From NCBI GenBank assembly GCA_015152565.1, contig SUTT01000009.1, positions 1 through 57,328 of the forward strand: a stretch of 57,328 bases of DNA, read 5' to 3'. The notes beneath the pieces are model-generated. The model saw only the letters and a program-made list of their open reading frames with translations, did no database searches and was not told the DNA's origin. The position numbers and the translations under genes were made by a program. Positions 34,016 to 42,385 of the stretch are shown piece after piece. How positions within the stretch are numbered: position 1 is the first letter of the stretch; every line of letters starts with the position of its first letter. Source of the stretch: Cyanobacteria bacterium SIG27. Its GTDB lineage: Bacteria; Cyanobacteriota; Vampirovibrionia; Gastranaerophilales; Gastranaerophilaceae.

Positions 34016-34970
34016 TATTTTTACTCCTTAAAAAATTTAAAACTTTAATAAAATCTTTGCTAAAATCTTTTTCTTCAAGTTGAAATTCTAACTTTTTATT
34101 GGTTTTTGGATGAGAAAAAGAAAGATAATATGATTGCAACAGCTGTTCTATAGTTTTTAAATTATAAAATTCATTTCTCATAAAACTTTTAGCGCCATAT
34201 AAGCTATCTCCAAACACAGGATGACCAATGGAAGCTAAATGCGCTCTTATTTGATGAGTTCTGCCTGTTTTTAAATTTAGCTCAACTAAAGAAGCACCTT
34301 TGTATTCTTCTAAAACTTTATAATTTGTTATCGCTTCAAGACCATTTTCAGACACAATCATTTTAACGTCATCTTTTAATGAATGTAGAAGTGGTTTATC
34401 AATTACACCCTCTTTTTCATTAAACTCTACAAGCGCAATTGCAAGATATTTCCTTATTGCTGTTTTTTCTTTAATTTGTTTTGATAGGTTTTCATGCGCT
34501 TCGTTATTTTTTGCTGCAAGCATAAGCCCTGATGTATTTTTATCCAATCGATGAACAATTCCAAGCCTATCATCTCCTGCTAAATTAGATAGTTTTCCTT
34601 TTGTGTGAAATAAAAGAGCATTAGATAAAGTATAATCTCTTTCAAACTTTGTTGGATGACAAAGCATTTCTTTTGGCTTATTTAAAACAATTAAATCATC
34701 ATCTTCAAAAAGAATATCAAGCTTATATTCCCAAGGTTTTAAGGTTAAATCAGGATTTAAAAACTCATCTAAAATAATTTCATCCCACGAAATTAAATCG
34801 TTTAATTTTAGCTTATAACTTGCTTTTTGAGCTTTTTTATTAATCAAAAAATATTCTTTTTCAATAGCGCTTGTTAGCTTTGCTCTTGGATATTTATTTT
34901 CAAAATGCTCAACTAAAAAAACATCCAGTCTTTTTTTAGAATTATTTTCATCAACCTTAATTTGTTTCAT
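34002..34970 (-). CDS. rluD: RluA/RluD-family 23S rRNA pseudouridine synthase
   Basis: The enzyme isomerises uridines in RNA. An S4 RNA-binding domain (~residues 10-70) precedes the catalytic domain with 'IVLNKPKEML' and 'GIVHRLDKNTSGLML', where Asp143 is the catalytic residue. 'LKTGRTHQIRAHLASIGHPVFGDSLYG' closes the family signature. The 322 aa fit RluD. Precise target sites cannot be read from the sequence. It overlaps lspA upstream by 14 bp, the common lspA-rluD order. Confidence 0.88.
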   Translation of the reverse strand: MKQIKVDENNSKKRLDVFLVEHFENKYPRAKLTSAIEKEYFLINKKAQKASYKLKLNDLISWDEIILDEFLNPDLTLKPWEYKLDILFEDDDLIVLNKPKEMLCHPTKFERDYTLSNALLFHTKGKLSNLAGDDRLGIVHRLDKNTSGLMLAAKNNEAHENLSKQIKEKTAIRKYLAIALVEFNEKEGVIDKPLLHSLKDDVKMIVSENGLEAITNYKVLEEYKGASLVELNLKTGRTHQIRAHLASIGHPVFGDSLYGAKSFMRNEFYNLKTIEQLLQSYYLSFSHPKTNKKLEFQLEEKDFSKDFIKVLNFLRSKNNGFN

Positions 34971-35430
34971 TTTTTACCTTTTTATTTTCAAGTAAAATAT
35001 AAAGACAATACACAAAAATACCCAAGCAAATCATAACATCAAAGGCATTAAAGACAGGAAAATTAATAAAATTTAGTTTAATGTAATCAACAACATAACC
35101 AAATTTAAATCTTTCAATCACATTTCCTAAAGTCCCTGCGCTAAATAAGGTTAAAGCCAAAAGTTGATTTTTATCGTTAAAAGTGACATTTTTAAAAACT
35201 TGAAAAGCAACAAATAAAACAACAAAAATTCCAAAATAAGCTAAAATTTGCGCTTGGTTTTGAAACATGCTAAAAGCACTTCCGGTGTTGTTCAAGTGAG
35301 TTATTGAAAGAAAAGAATTATGAACAGAATTAATTGAAGAATAATAGCTTATATTTCTCAATTGATTTCCAAAATCAAGAAGAATAATAGTCATTAAAAA
35401 GTAGAAAATACAAGCCTTTTTATCTTTCAT
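34957..35430 (-). CDS. lspA: Lipoprotein signal peptidase (signal peptidase II)
   Basis: This four-helix inner-membrane aspartic protease cleaves prolipoprotein signal peptides. Visible motifs are 'HLNNTGSAFSMF' (N-x2-A-F box), 'GTLGNVIERFKFGYVVDYI' with catalytic D115, and 'FNAFDVMICLG' with catalytic D131. The usual GN..DR Asp is Glu here (E106). The 157 aa match the family. The ATG shares one base with the stop of the upstream NTF2-like gene. Confidence 0.88.
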   Translation of the reverse strand: MKDKKACIFYFLMTIILLDFGNQLRNISYYSSINSVHNSFLSITHLNNTGSAFSMFQNQAQILAYFGIFVVLFVAFQVFKNVTFNDKNQLLALTLFSAGTLGNVIERFKFGYVVDYIKLNFINFPVFNAFDVMICLGIFVYCLYILLENKKVKNETN

Positions 35431-36299
35431 TATCTATTCTCCACCAAAACTTCATTTAAATTTGAAATTTTATCCATATTTACTCTTTTCATCAAATAAG
35501 CAAGTCCTAAAACCTCTATTCTTGCTTTTGTTTGAGCTTCGTTAACAGAAACTTTAGTTAAACCGATTGAAGCAACAGCGTATTCATCTTTATTTTTATT
35601 ATTTGCTCGAACAACTCTTTCTAGCTCTCCTAATTCTGGAATTTTTCTGAATTTTTCTTTGTAATCTTGAGGAGGATATGTGATTTCTTCTCTTGAAATT
35701 GAAGCAAGAGCTATAATATCATCAGGCTTATTAATTTTTAAAGATAAATCATATTCTTCATTGTTTTTAACTTGATATGGCGCAATTAAATCCATATCCA
35801 TTTTGTTAGCTATACCATATTTTAGACTTGTTTGTTCAATCAAGATATCATCTTGAACAATTTTCCAAAAATCATTTTCTTTTTTAAGATACATGTTATA
35901 AACGCTTGTGCCCTCAAGCTTACCCATTTTTTCTTTTTTGATTTCTTTAATTTCTGTTGGATAAACACTAGCTGTTGTTCTATCTTTTAATTGTACTAAA
36001 GCCCAGTTATCATCAGTATTTATTGAAATAATTTTTGTTTGATATTTTATGTTTTTGTATGCCTTATATGTCTGCTCTAGCATTTTAGACATATCATCTA
36101 AATTAAAACCGTCTGTACTTTTATAGTTTTCATCATAAAAAGTTTTAATTTTTTCAATGTCATGATTAGATAAAGCTTTATTGTGTTGTTTAATTAAGCT
36201 TTTAATTTCCATCTTTGGAGTTTTTTTGAATAATTCAAAAGAATAAGATGGCAAAATAAATAAATTAAAAATTATGAAAAATAGTGCTATTTTTTTCAT
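35430..36299 (-). CDS. Exported NTF2-like (DUF4440-type) protein (289 aa)
   Basis: A signal peptide (~1-20) is followed by a cone-shaped NTF2-like domain (~28-150: 'IKSLIKQHNKALSNHDIEKIKTFYDENY', then 'WALVQLKDR' and 'FWKIVQDDIL'). A C-terminal domain without a recognised family follows. AGGGG lies 8 nt before the ATG. It is the first gene of the lspA-rluD operon and lies 17 bp after another exported protein. Its function is unknown; the fold often binds small ligands or acts as a scaffold. Confidence 0.65.
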   Translation of the reverse strand: MKKIALFFIIFNLFILPSYSFELFKKTPKMEIKSLIKQHNKALSNHDIEKIKTFYDENYKSTDGFNLDDMSKMLEQTYKAYKNIKYQTKIISINTDDNWALVQLKDRTTASVYPTEIKEIKKEKMGKLEGTSVYNMYLKKENDFWKIVQDDILIEQTSLKYGIANKMDMDLIAPYQVKNNEEYDLSLKINKPDDIIALASISREEITYPPQDYKEKFRKIPELGELERVVRANNKNKDEYAVASIGLTKVSVNEAQTKARIEVLGLAYLMKRVNMDKISNLNEVLVENR

Positions 36300-36316
36300 T
36301 AAAATCCCCTTTTAGT

Positions 36317-36895
36317 TTAATCTTTCTTGAATAAAAGATAATACTTTTTATTTCCATAATATAATATCATATCCCAATAAATTCCTATATCATTAAACTC
36401 GATATAAGCCTCTGGGATAGGTGTTCTTTGGTTTTTATGTCCCCATTTTGTTCCAATAAAACCCATAACTTTTTTACTTAATGACTCGGTTTTTGTTGGC
36501 TTTTGACGAGGTATTTTTTCTTGATAAAAAGTTTCAGGAACAATATCCTCATCATAAACAGGAATAGTATAAGAAACTCTTCCATTTTCTTTAAATAAAA
36601 TATAAGTTTTACCATTTTTTTCACGAGGAGTTAAAAGATAATACCCAGGAGGAATTGTTTTGGTTTTAAAAATTAAATTTACCCCACTTCTAAATAGTGG
36701 ATATGGAGAAAACATATATTTTGTATAATCATCAGCCTGATGTGGGTCAAGACCAAATATATATTCAAAATCTGCTTCTTCTAATTTTGAATAAACTTCA
36801 TCATAATCATAAGTTTTAGATAATGCAAAATTCACATTAAAAAACAGCGAAAATAACAGTATTAATGATGTAATTTTTAAACTTCTGATTGTCAT
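36317..36895 (-). CDS. Exported hypothetical protein (192 aa)
   Basis: A signal peptide (~1-26) precedes a soluble domain rich in Tyr and Pro. No family is recognised. Visible features are 'SGVNLIFKTKTIPPGYYLLTPREKNGKTYILFKENGRV' (a beta-rich central part) and a C-terminal 'YYGNKKYYLLFKK'. It is divergent from the DUF115 gene across 30 bp and probably co-transcribed with the NTF2-like gene downstream. TATATA lies 7 nt before the ATG and there is no Shine-Dalgarno. Confidence 0.6.
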   Translation of the reverse strand: MTIRSLKITSLILLFSLFFNVNFALSKTYDYDEVYSKLEEADFEYIFGLDPHQADDYTKYMFSPYPLFRSGVNLIFKTKTIPPGYYLLTPREKNGKTYILFKENGRVSYTIPVYDEDIVPETFYQEKIPRQKPTKTESLSKKVMGFIGTKWGHKNQRTPIPEAYIEFNDIGIYWDMILYYGNKKYYLLFKKD

Positions 36896-36925
36896 AATAA
36901 CTTATATAATGCTACCATATTGCTT

Positions 36926-38818
36926 ATGGAAAATAAAGTATTGCAAGATAATATCGAACAAATTGCGAAATATGATAAAGAATTTGCTAATGAAATTTTA
37001 ATGTTTGAAAATGAAAAATCAAATGTTGAACTAGCACAAAATGAAAACGGGGAATATAATCTTCTTTTTAATTCAGCTCCTCTTCATTCGACCACCAGCG
37101 CAATTTTAGAGGCGCAACAAATTGCAAGTCATTTTGAAGATAATAAAAATACTGTAAAAATCATCTATGGACTAGGACTTGGGTATTTAGCAGATATCAC
37201 TTCGCAAAAAATTAAACAAGGTAAAATTATAATTTATGAACCAAACTTTGAAATTATAAAATTTGTTTTATCAATAGCAAAAATTGACGCTTTATTTCAA
37301 AATAACGTTATTTTGTGCAGCAATAAAAACGCTTTTTATGACTATATTAAAAAAAATACAAATGAAGATAGCATTCTTTCAATTAGCTTTTTAAACTCAT
37401 ATAAAATATATTTAAACGATATTAAAGAAATACTATATCTTGCTCAAAAAGCTCAAGGTGAAAACATAGGAAATATTAACACTTTTTTAAATAGAGCTGC
37501 AAGAACTTTTATGTTTAGTTTGGAGAATTTGAAAAACACTATTCAAAACCCAAATATTTCTGATTTAGCTAACATTTATAAAGGTAAAACAGCGCTGATT
37601 GCCTGCGCAGGGCCATCTTTAAAAGAAAATATTGAAATAATCAAAAAAAACCAAGATAAATTTATCATTTTTGCGCTAAATCCAACAGCAAAGTTACTAA
37701 TTGAAAACGGAATTAATCCCGATTTTATTGTAATTATTGAAAATCTTGGAAATATTCATCAATTCAGCTCAATTGATACTAAAAAATATTATTTTATTCA
37801 AGAGGGTTTTGTTGAACCTAAAATTAGCAATCTTGAAACAAGAAAAACATTCAACTATATTTCAAAAGATAACTTCTTGAATAATTGGATTAGAGAATGT
37901 TTAAACTTAAATGATGATATAAAAAGCCTAGGAACAGTATCTTATACTGCGCTAATTAGCGCATGCATAATGGGTTTTGATAAGATTATTTTAATTGGGC
38001 AAAACCTTGCTTATGACGGAGCAAAATGCTATTCAACAGATTGTCACTTTGGTGAAATTGAGTGCATTTATGACGAAAAAGAAAAAAAATATAAAATTAT
38101 TGCTAAAGAAGAAGAGTTTTTAAAAGCTTTAAAAGAAAGAGATATTTCAGATGAACATACAAAAAACATAATGAAAAAATATGTTGATGAACTAAATAAA
38201 AATATTTGCACAGTTAAATCTCAAGACGGAAAAGATATTCCCACCAAAAATGATTACGCAATTTTTATCAACATTTTTGAACAAACTGCAAACAATTTAA
38301 AGAACCAAAAACCAAATTTAAAATTAATCAATTCATCAAATCGAGGAGCTCAGATTAATGGGTTTGAGAATATTTCACTTGATAAAGCAATTAAAGGTTT
38401 AGAAAAAGTAGAAAAGTTAAATCTGGATAATTATCAAGCAAATATCAATAAAGAACTTATTGTTCAAAAAATAAGAAATTTAATTCGCAAAAACCACTTA
38501 TTTCACCTTGAAATGTGTAAAATTTCAGAAAATGAAAAAAAAGTTAATGAAGGCGTTATGACTATCGAAGAATTTTTTGAAGAATTTTATAACATAGTGC
38601 CTAAAATTACTGAGCTAAAAGAACAACATCAATTTGATTATTTGGAATTGTTTTATTTGTTGCAACTTAAAAAAGATTACAAATTAAAAACGATGGAAGA
38701 CATTAAAAAAACAGAAGAAAATATGAAAAATCTAGCCAAGAGTGCAAGATTGTTTAATTCAAGAGCAGTTGCATATTATAAACACTTACGCAATTGCGAG
38801 TCTTTCATCTTGGAATAA
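36926..38818 (+). CDS. DUF115 (MptE-like / Maf flagellin-glycosylation-type) protein
   Basis: This is a 630-aa protein of the DUF115 family. The core (~residues 210-330) has 'GKTALIACAGPSLKENIEII', 'FALNPTAKLLIENGINPDFIVIIE' and 'ILIGQNLAYDG'. Relatives include motility-associated factors that transfer nonulosonic acids to flagellin, and archaeal MptE. The N-terminal part has a Rossmann-like 'IIYGLGLGYLADI'. No flagellar gene is nearby, so a surface-protein glycosylation role is open. I use ATG 36926; a TTG two codons upstream is also in frame. TATAAT lies 15 bp before it. Its 3' end overlaps the convergent CheW gene by 33 bp. Confidence 0.78.
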   Translation: MENKVLQDNIEQIAKYDKEFANEILMFENEKSNVELAQNENGEYNLLFNSAPLHSTTSAILEAQQIASHFEDNKNTVKIIYGLGLGYLADITSQKIKQGKIIIYEPNFEIIKFVLSIAKIDALFQNNVILCSNKNAFYDYIKKNTNEDSILSISFLNSYKIYLNDIKEILYLAQKAQGENIGNINTFLNRAARTFMFSLENLKNTIQNPNISDLANIYKGKTALIACAGPSLKENIEIIKKNQDKFIIFALNPTAKLLIENGINPDFIVIIENLGNIHQFSSIDTKKYYFIQEGFVEPKISNLETRKTFNYISKDNFLNNWIRECLNLNDDIKSLGTVSYTALISACIMGFDKIILIGQNLAYDGAKCYSTDCHFGEIECIYDEKEKKYKIIAKEEEFLKALKERDISDEHTKNIMKKYVDELNKNICTVKSQDGKDIPTKNDYAIFINIFEQTANNLKNQKPNLKLINSSNRGAQINGFENISLDKAIKGLEKVEKLNLDNYQANINKELIVQKIRNLIRKNHLFHLEMCKISENEKKVNEGVMTIEEFFEEFYNIVPKITELKEQHQFDYLELFYLLQLKKDYKLKTMEDIKKTEENMKNLAKSARLFNSRAVAYYKHLRNCESFILE

Positions 38819-39832
38819 TTTTTCAACATCCAAAACCTGATAAATTTCATTATCTTTAACAAACTCCATCATTTTATTATCTTCTTGGTTATGGAGTCGG
38901 TTTTGAATGATTTCATTAAAATCAACATCCATGCTTTCGCAAATTTCGTCCGCTAAAATTCCAAGTTTGAATTCTTCAGAATTTAAAATAATAATTGTTG
39001 ATTTTTCTTTTAACTCGGTTTTATCACTATTTAAAAATCTTCTTAAATCTAAAACCGTAATATATTCGCCTTTGATATTCACAAGCCCATAAATAAAATC
39101 TTTCGTATTTGGAACTTTAATAAATTTTGAATTATTTACCTTATAAAATTCCTTTACGCTTGCCATGTTAATATAATATTTAACATCATTAATAGAGAAA
39201 CTAACGCCACTATCATATAATGCCGTTTGATTTTGAACATCAAACGCAACTTTAGCAAGAAAATCTTTTCTTGATTTTAAAATTTCTCTTGAAGTTTCAT
39301 CATCTACAATGTATTTCAGTTTATTATCTTGGTTTTGAAATTCGTCTGCATTTCGTTTTGTATAATTTAAAATATTTTCAATATTTAAAATATAAACATT
39401 TTCGTCATTTTTAGAATACAAACCATCAAAAAAGTTTGCTTCTTGCTGATATGGAATTTCTTTAATATTTTTAGGATTTAATTTTTTAATATCGTAAACT
39501 TTATCACAGATAATTGATGTATAAATTTCACCAGCTTTAAGAACAATAATTTTAGCGCTTAAATCATATATTATTCTTTCTTTTTTAAAAACTTCCCTTA
39601 AATCAATTACTCCAATAGGATTTTGCTCAAATTGGATTATTCCTAAAACATAAGATGGCATTTGATGAGAATAATCAAGCTCAACCACTTTGACAATTTC
39701 TAAAACATCTTTTGTTTTAATAGCATATTTTCTAGCGTTAATTTCAATTAAAGTATAGTTTTCGCTATCTTGCTCTTGCACTTCAACTTCTTGAAGATTG
39801 GTATTATTTAATATTAAATTATTCTCAAACAT
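38786..39832 (-). CDS. Tandem CheW-domain protein (348 aa)
   Basis: Two CheW folds lie in series. Domain 1 (~25-155) has 'LIEINARKYAIKTKDVLEIVKV' and 'VLGIIQFEQNPIGVIDLREVF'. Domain 2 (~195-345) has 'YYINMASVKEFYKV' and 'IYGLVNIKGEYITVLDLRRFL'. CheW links chemoreceptors to the CheA kinase; doubled versions may bridge array units. It overlaps the response regulator gene by 8 bp and belongs to the same chemosensory cluster as the MCP and CheA genes on the other strand. Confidence 0.82.
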   Translation of the reverse strand: MFENNLILNNTNLQEVEVQEQDSENYTLIEINARKYAIKTKDVLEIVKVVELDYSHQMPSYVLGIIQFEQNPIGVIDLREVFKKERIIYDLSAKIIVLKAGEIYTSIICDKVYDIKKLNPKNIKEIPYQQEANFFDGLYSKNDENVYILNIENILNYTKRNADEFQNQDNKLKYIVDDETSREILKSRKDFLAKVAFDVQNQTALYDSGVSFSINDVKYYINMASVKEFYKVNNSKFIKVPNTKDFIYGLVNIKGEYITVLDLRRFLNSDKTELKEKSTIIILNSEEFKLGILADEICESMDVDFNEIIQNRLHNQEDNKMMEFVKDNEIYQVLDVEKLFQDERLAIA

Positions 39833-41252
39833 TATAAATTACCACTTTTTCTTGATGGGCTTCTTGCATTATTTCATTAACATTTTTTTGCGCAGCAACT
39901 ATATTAAAGCCGTTATCTATATTACAACTTGAAGCCGCAATAAATAATTGCATTTTTTTATCAATTTGCTCAATCTCATTTATAATATATTCAAAACGAT
40001 ATTTTGCTTGTTTTTCATCTTTAGCCAAAATAACAACACTATATTCATCTTCGTCATTTTTATAAACTTGTTCTTTGTCTTCTAGGCAAGCAATGATTTT
40101 TTCAGATATTTTTGAATTTAGAATATCAATTTCTTGCGTTGATAAATTCAGTGCAAAATCAGAAAAATTAACGATTTGAACTATGGCATAATAAGAATTT
40201 GCAAAATTTTTAAAGCCATCAAATTGGTTATCTGTTTTATTGTATTTTTGACCAATATCTTCTTTTTTATGAGTTTTAGAGGCTTTTTGAATATATCGTG
40301 CTTTAAAAAATTCATAAAATATTTTTTCAATTTCTTGGTTTATTTCTTCATTTTGCCATTTTAATTTTTCTCTTGAAAACAAAACAATATTAGCGATATT
40401 TTCTTCTTTATATTTAAAATTAAATTCAATTTTTGATAAAAACTCACTCTCATTCACCATCGTTGGCAAGTTTGGAGCATATTTTTTATACATTACATTT
40501 GTGTTGGCGTCGTATTTTTTTAAAATTGAACTTCTTAAAATCGGGCTTAAAATAATATCTCTGATATCAAAAAAAACTTTATTTGCGCCATCTTCAAAAG
40601 AATAAATGTTAATTGCGCCTAAGTCATATCCAAAAAAGTTGTTAATTTTATTAAAGAAATTTGAAAAAATTTTCTCATCACCAAAAGTAAAATTAGAGCA
40701 TTCTTTGATTTTTTCTCTAAATTCTTCCATATTTGGTTGTTCTATAATTATTTGCTCAGGTTCTTCATTTTCGATATCTTGAATAGTTTCTGTTTGATTA
40801 ATTTGCTCTAAATTATCTTTTTCTATTGTAGCTTGCTTCAAGCTTTCTCTTAAAATTTCTTTTTTATAATCTTCATCAAGAGGAAATTTAGCAACAATTT
40901 CTTGAGCTAACTCAAGAAGCTCGTCATGGTTATTTTCTTTTTTTAGAAAATATTCGCTCAATTCTTCGTTAATATAAAATTTTGCATTGTTCTCGTTTAA
41001 AACGCTATAGACAATAACAGGTATTTTTGAAATAAGCTCATTTTCCCTAATCATTTTAACAAGCTGAAAACCGCCCATTAACGGCATAATAGCATCAGTA
41101 ATTATTAAATCAGGAGCAAAATCAAATATAAGTTCATAGCCAATTTTGGCACTTTGAACTCCACACACTTCCCATCCATTGTTTGAAAATAATGTTTTTA
41201 AAATGTTTAATTGAGTTGAGCTATCATCTATAATAACTAGTTTTTTTGTCAT
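39825..41252 (-). CDS. Response regulator with degenerate GGDEF-like output domain (475 aa)
   Basis: The REC domain (~1-125) has the acidic pair D9-D10 and phospho-acceptor D53 in 'LIITDAIMP'. An acidic linker (~150-180) leads to a GAF-like region (~195-330). The C-terminal domain (~355-475) follows the GGDEF fold ('YYAIVQIVNFSDFAL', 'SEKIIACLEDKEQVYKN', 'YSVVILAKDEKQAKYRFEYIINEI'). Where GGDEF should be it reads 'DEDEY', so cyclic-di-GMP synthesis is not expected; ligand sensing or protein binding is more likely. It is co-transcribed with the double CheW and divergent from the MCP. No Shine-Dalgarno is seen. Confidence 0.7.
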   Translation of the reverse strand: MTKKLVIIDDSSTQLNILKTLFSNNGWEVCGVQSAKIGYELIFDFAPDLIITDAIMPLMGGFQLVKMIRENELISKIPVIVYSVLNENNAKFYINEELSEYFLKKENNHDELLELAQEIVAKFPLDEDYKKEILRESLKQATIEKDNLEQINQTETIQDIENEEPEQIIIEQPNMEEFREKIKECSNFTFGDEKIFSNFFNKINNFFGYDLGAINIYSFEDGANKVFFDIRDIILSPILRSSILKKYDANTNVMYKKYAPNLPTMVNESEFLSKIEFNFKYKEENIANIVLFSREKLKWQNEEINQEIEKIFYEFFKARYIQKASKTHKKEDIGQKYNKTDNQFDGFKNFANSYYAIVQIVNFSDFALNLSTQEIDILNSKISEKIIACLEDKEQVYKNDEDEYSVVILAKDEKQAKYRFEYIINEIEQIDKKMQLFIAASSCNIDNGFNIVAAQKNVNEIMQEAHQEKVVIYNV

Positions 41253-41317
41253 AACTTAACTTATTTTATATATTTATTTATAATATGATTATACATTTTT
41301 TTATTTAAAGGTGGAAT

Positions 41318-42367
41318 ATGTCAAAAGAAGTAAATAATAATAAAATCAATATTGGAAAAGAATTAGTAAAAAAGCAAATTTTAGATGGAGTAATTACTTT
41401 TTTAGGATTATGCACAATCTATTATTTTGTTAAAGTTTTGGGTTTTGAAAGTTATGATTTATTAATAGTTATTTTTGTGACTTTTATTATTCTTCAATTT
41501 GTATGTGAATACAGTAAAAATGCGGTTAAAGCACCATTAAACAAACTGATTAATGAAATTTCTCAAAAAACAATGGATGAGCTAACATCAGCGCAAAGCT
41601 CAAACAATTCTCAAAGAGAAAATAATGCAGCTTCAACTTCTAAAATCAAAAATATTCAAGAGCACGTTGATAGCTTGCAAAAATTCTCTAACGAAATGGA
41701 AAACTTAACCAACCAAATTAGAGAAAAAACCGATCAATCTCTTGAATTTACAAACAGTGAATATAATGCCGTTAGAACAAACATTGAAAAAATGTTCTCA
41801 ATTAGGCATAAAATTCAAACAATTGCAGAATTAATCCTTGAATTGTCTGATTTTGTTCAATCAATCTCTTCTACTATTGGTCTTGTTGAAGATATTGCAG
41901 AACAAACGAATTTATTAGCTCTAAACGCTGCCGTTGAAGCTGCTCGTGCAGGAGAACACGGCAAAGGTTTTGCGGTTGTTGCTTCTGAAATTAGAAAATT
42001 AGCAGACGAATCAAAACAAGCTACAACAAAAATCATTTCTTTAATTAATGATATTCAACAAACTGCAAATTCAACAGTTCTAGCAACAGAAGAAGGCACA
42101 AAAGAAATCGAATCAGGATTAGAACTTGCGCATATCATTAGCGAAAACATCGAACAATTGATTAGCGCAATGAATGAAGTTTCGACAAATATGCAAGAAA
42201 TTATTACTTCATCAAAACAAATTAATTCAGATTCTAAAGCAACAGATAACTATATTAAAGAAATTTCTCGAATAGTAGAAACAAACGAGCAAATTGCGCT
42301 TGATAGCGCCGCTATTTTTGAAAAAATTGAAACAACTTCAAACAATTTAAAACATTCAGTTCTATAG
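41318..42367 (+). CDS. Methyl-accepting chemotaxis-like receptor (349 aa)
   Basis: Two N-terminal membrane helices (~22-42 and ~48-68) have almost no periplasmic loop, so sensing would be in the membrane or cytoplasm. There is no clear HAMP. The signalling domain (~100-345) has the conserved hairpin tip '[36 protein letters not shown]', which binds CheA and CheW. GGTGG precedes the ATG. It lies 18 bp before cheA. Absence of a sensor domain resembles receptors in pilus-linked systems. Confidence 0.9.
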   Translation: MSKEVNNNKINIGKELVKKQILDGVITFLGLCTIYYFVKVLGFESYDLLIVIFVTFIILQFVCEYSKNAVKAPLNKLINEISQKTMDELTSAQSSNNSQRENNAASTSKIKNIQEHVDSLQKFSNEMENLTNQIREKTDQSLEFTNSEYNAVRTNIEKMFSIRHKIQTIAELILELSDFVQSISSTIGLVEDIAEQTNLLALNAAVEAARAGEHGKGFAVVASEIRKLADESKQATTKIISLINDIQQTANSTVLATEEGTKEIESGLELAHIISENIEQLISAMNEVSTNMQEIITSSKQINSDSKATDNYIKEISRIVETNEQIALDSAAIFEKIETTSNNLKHSVL

Positions 42368-42385
42368 CTCATCTAAGGCAATAAA

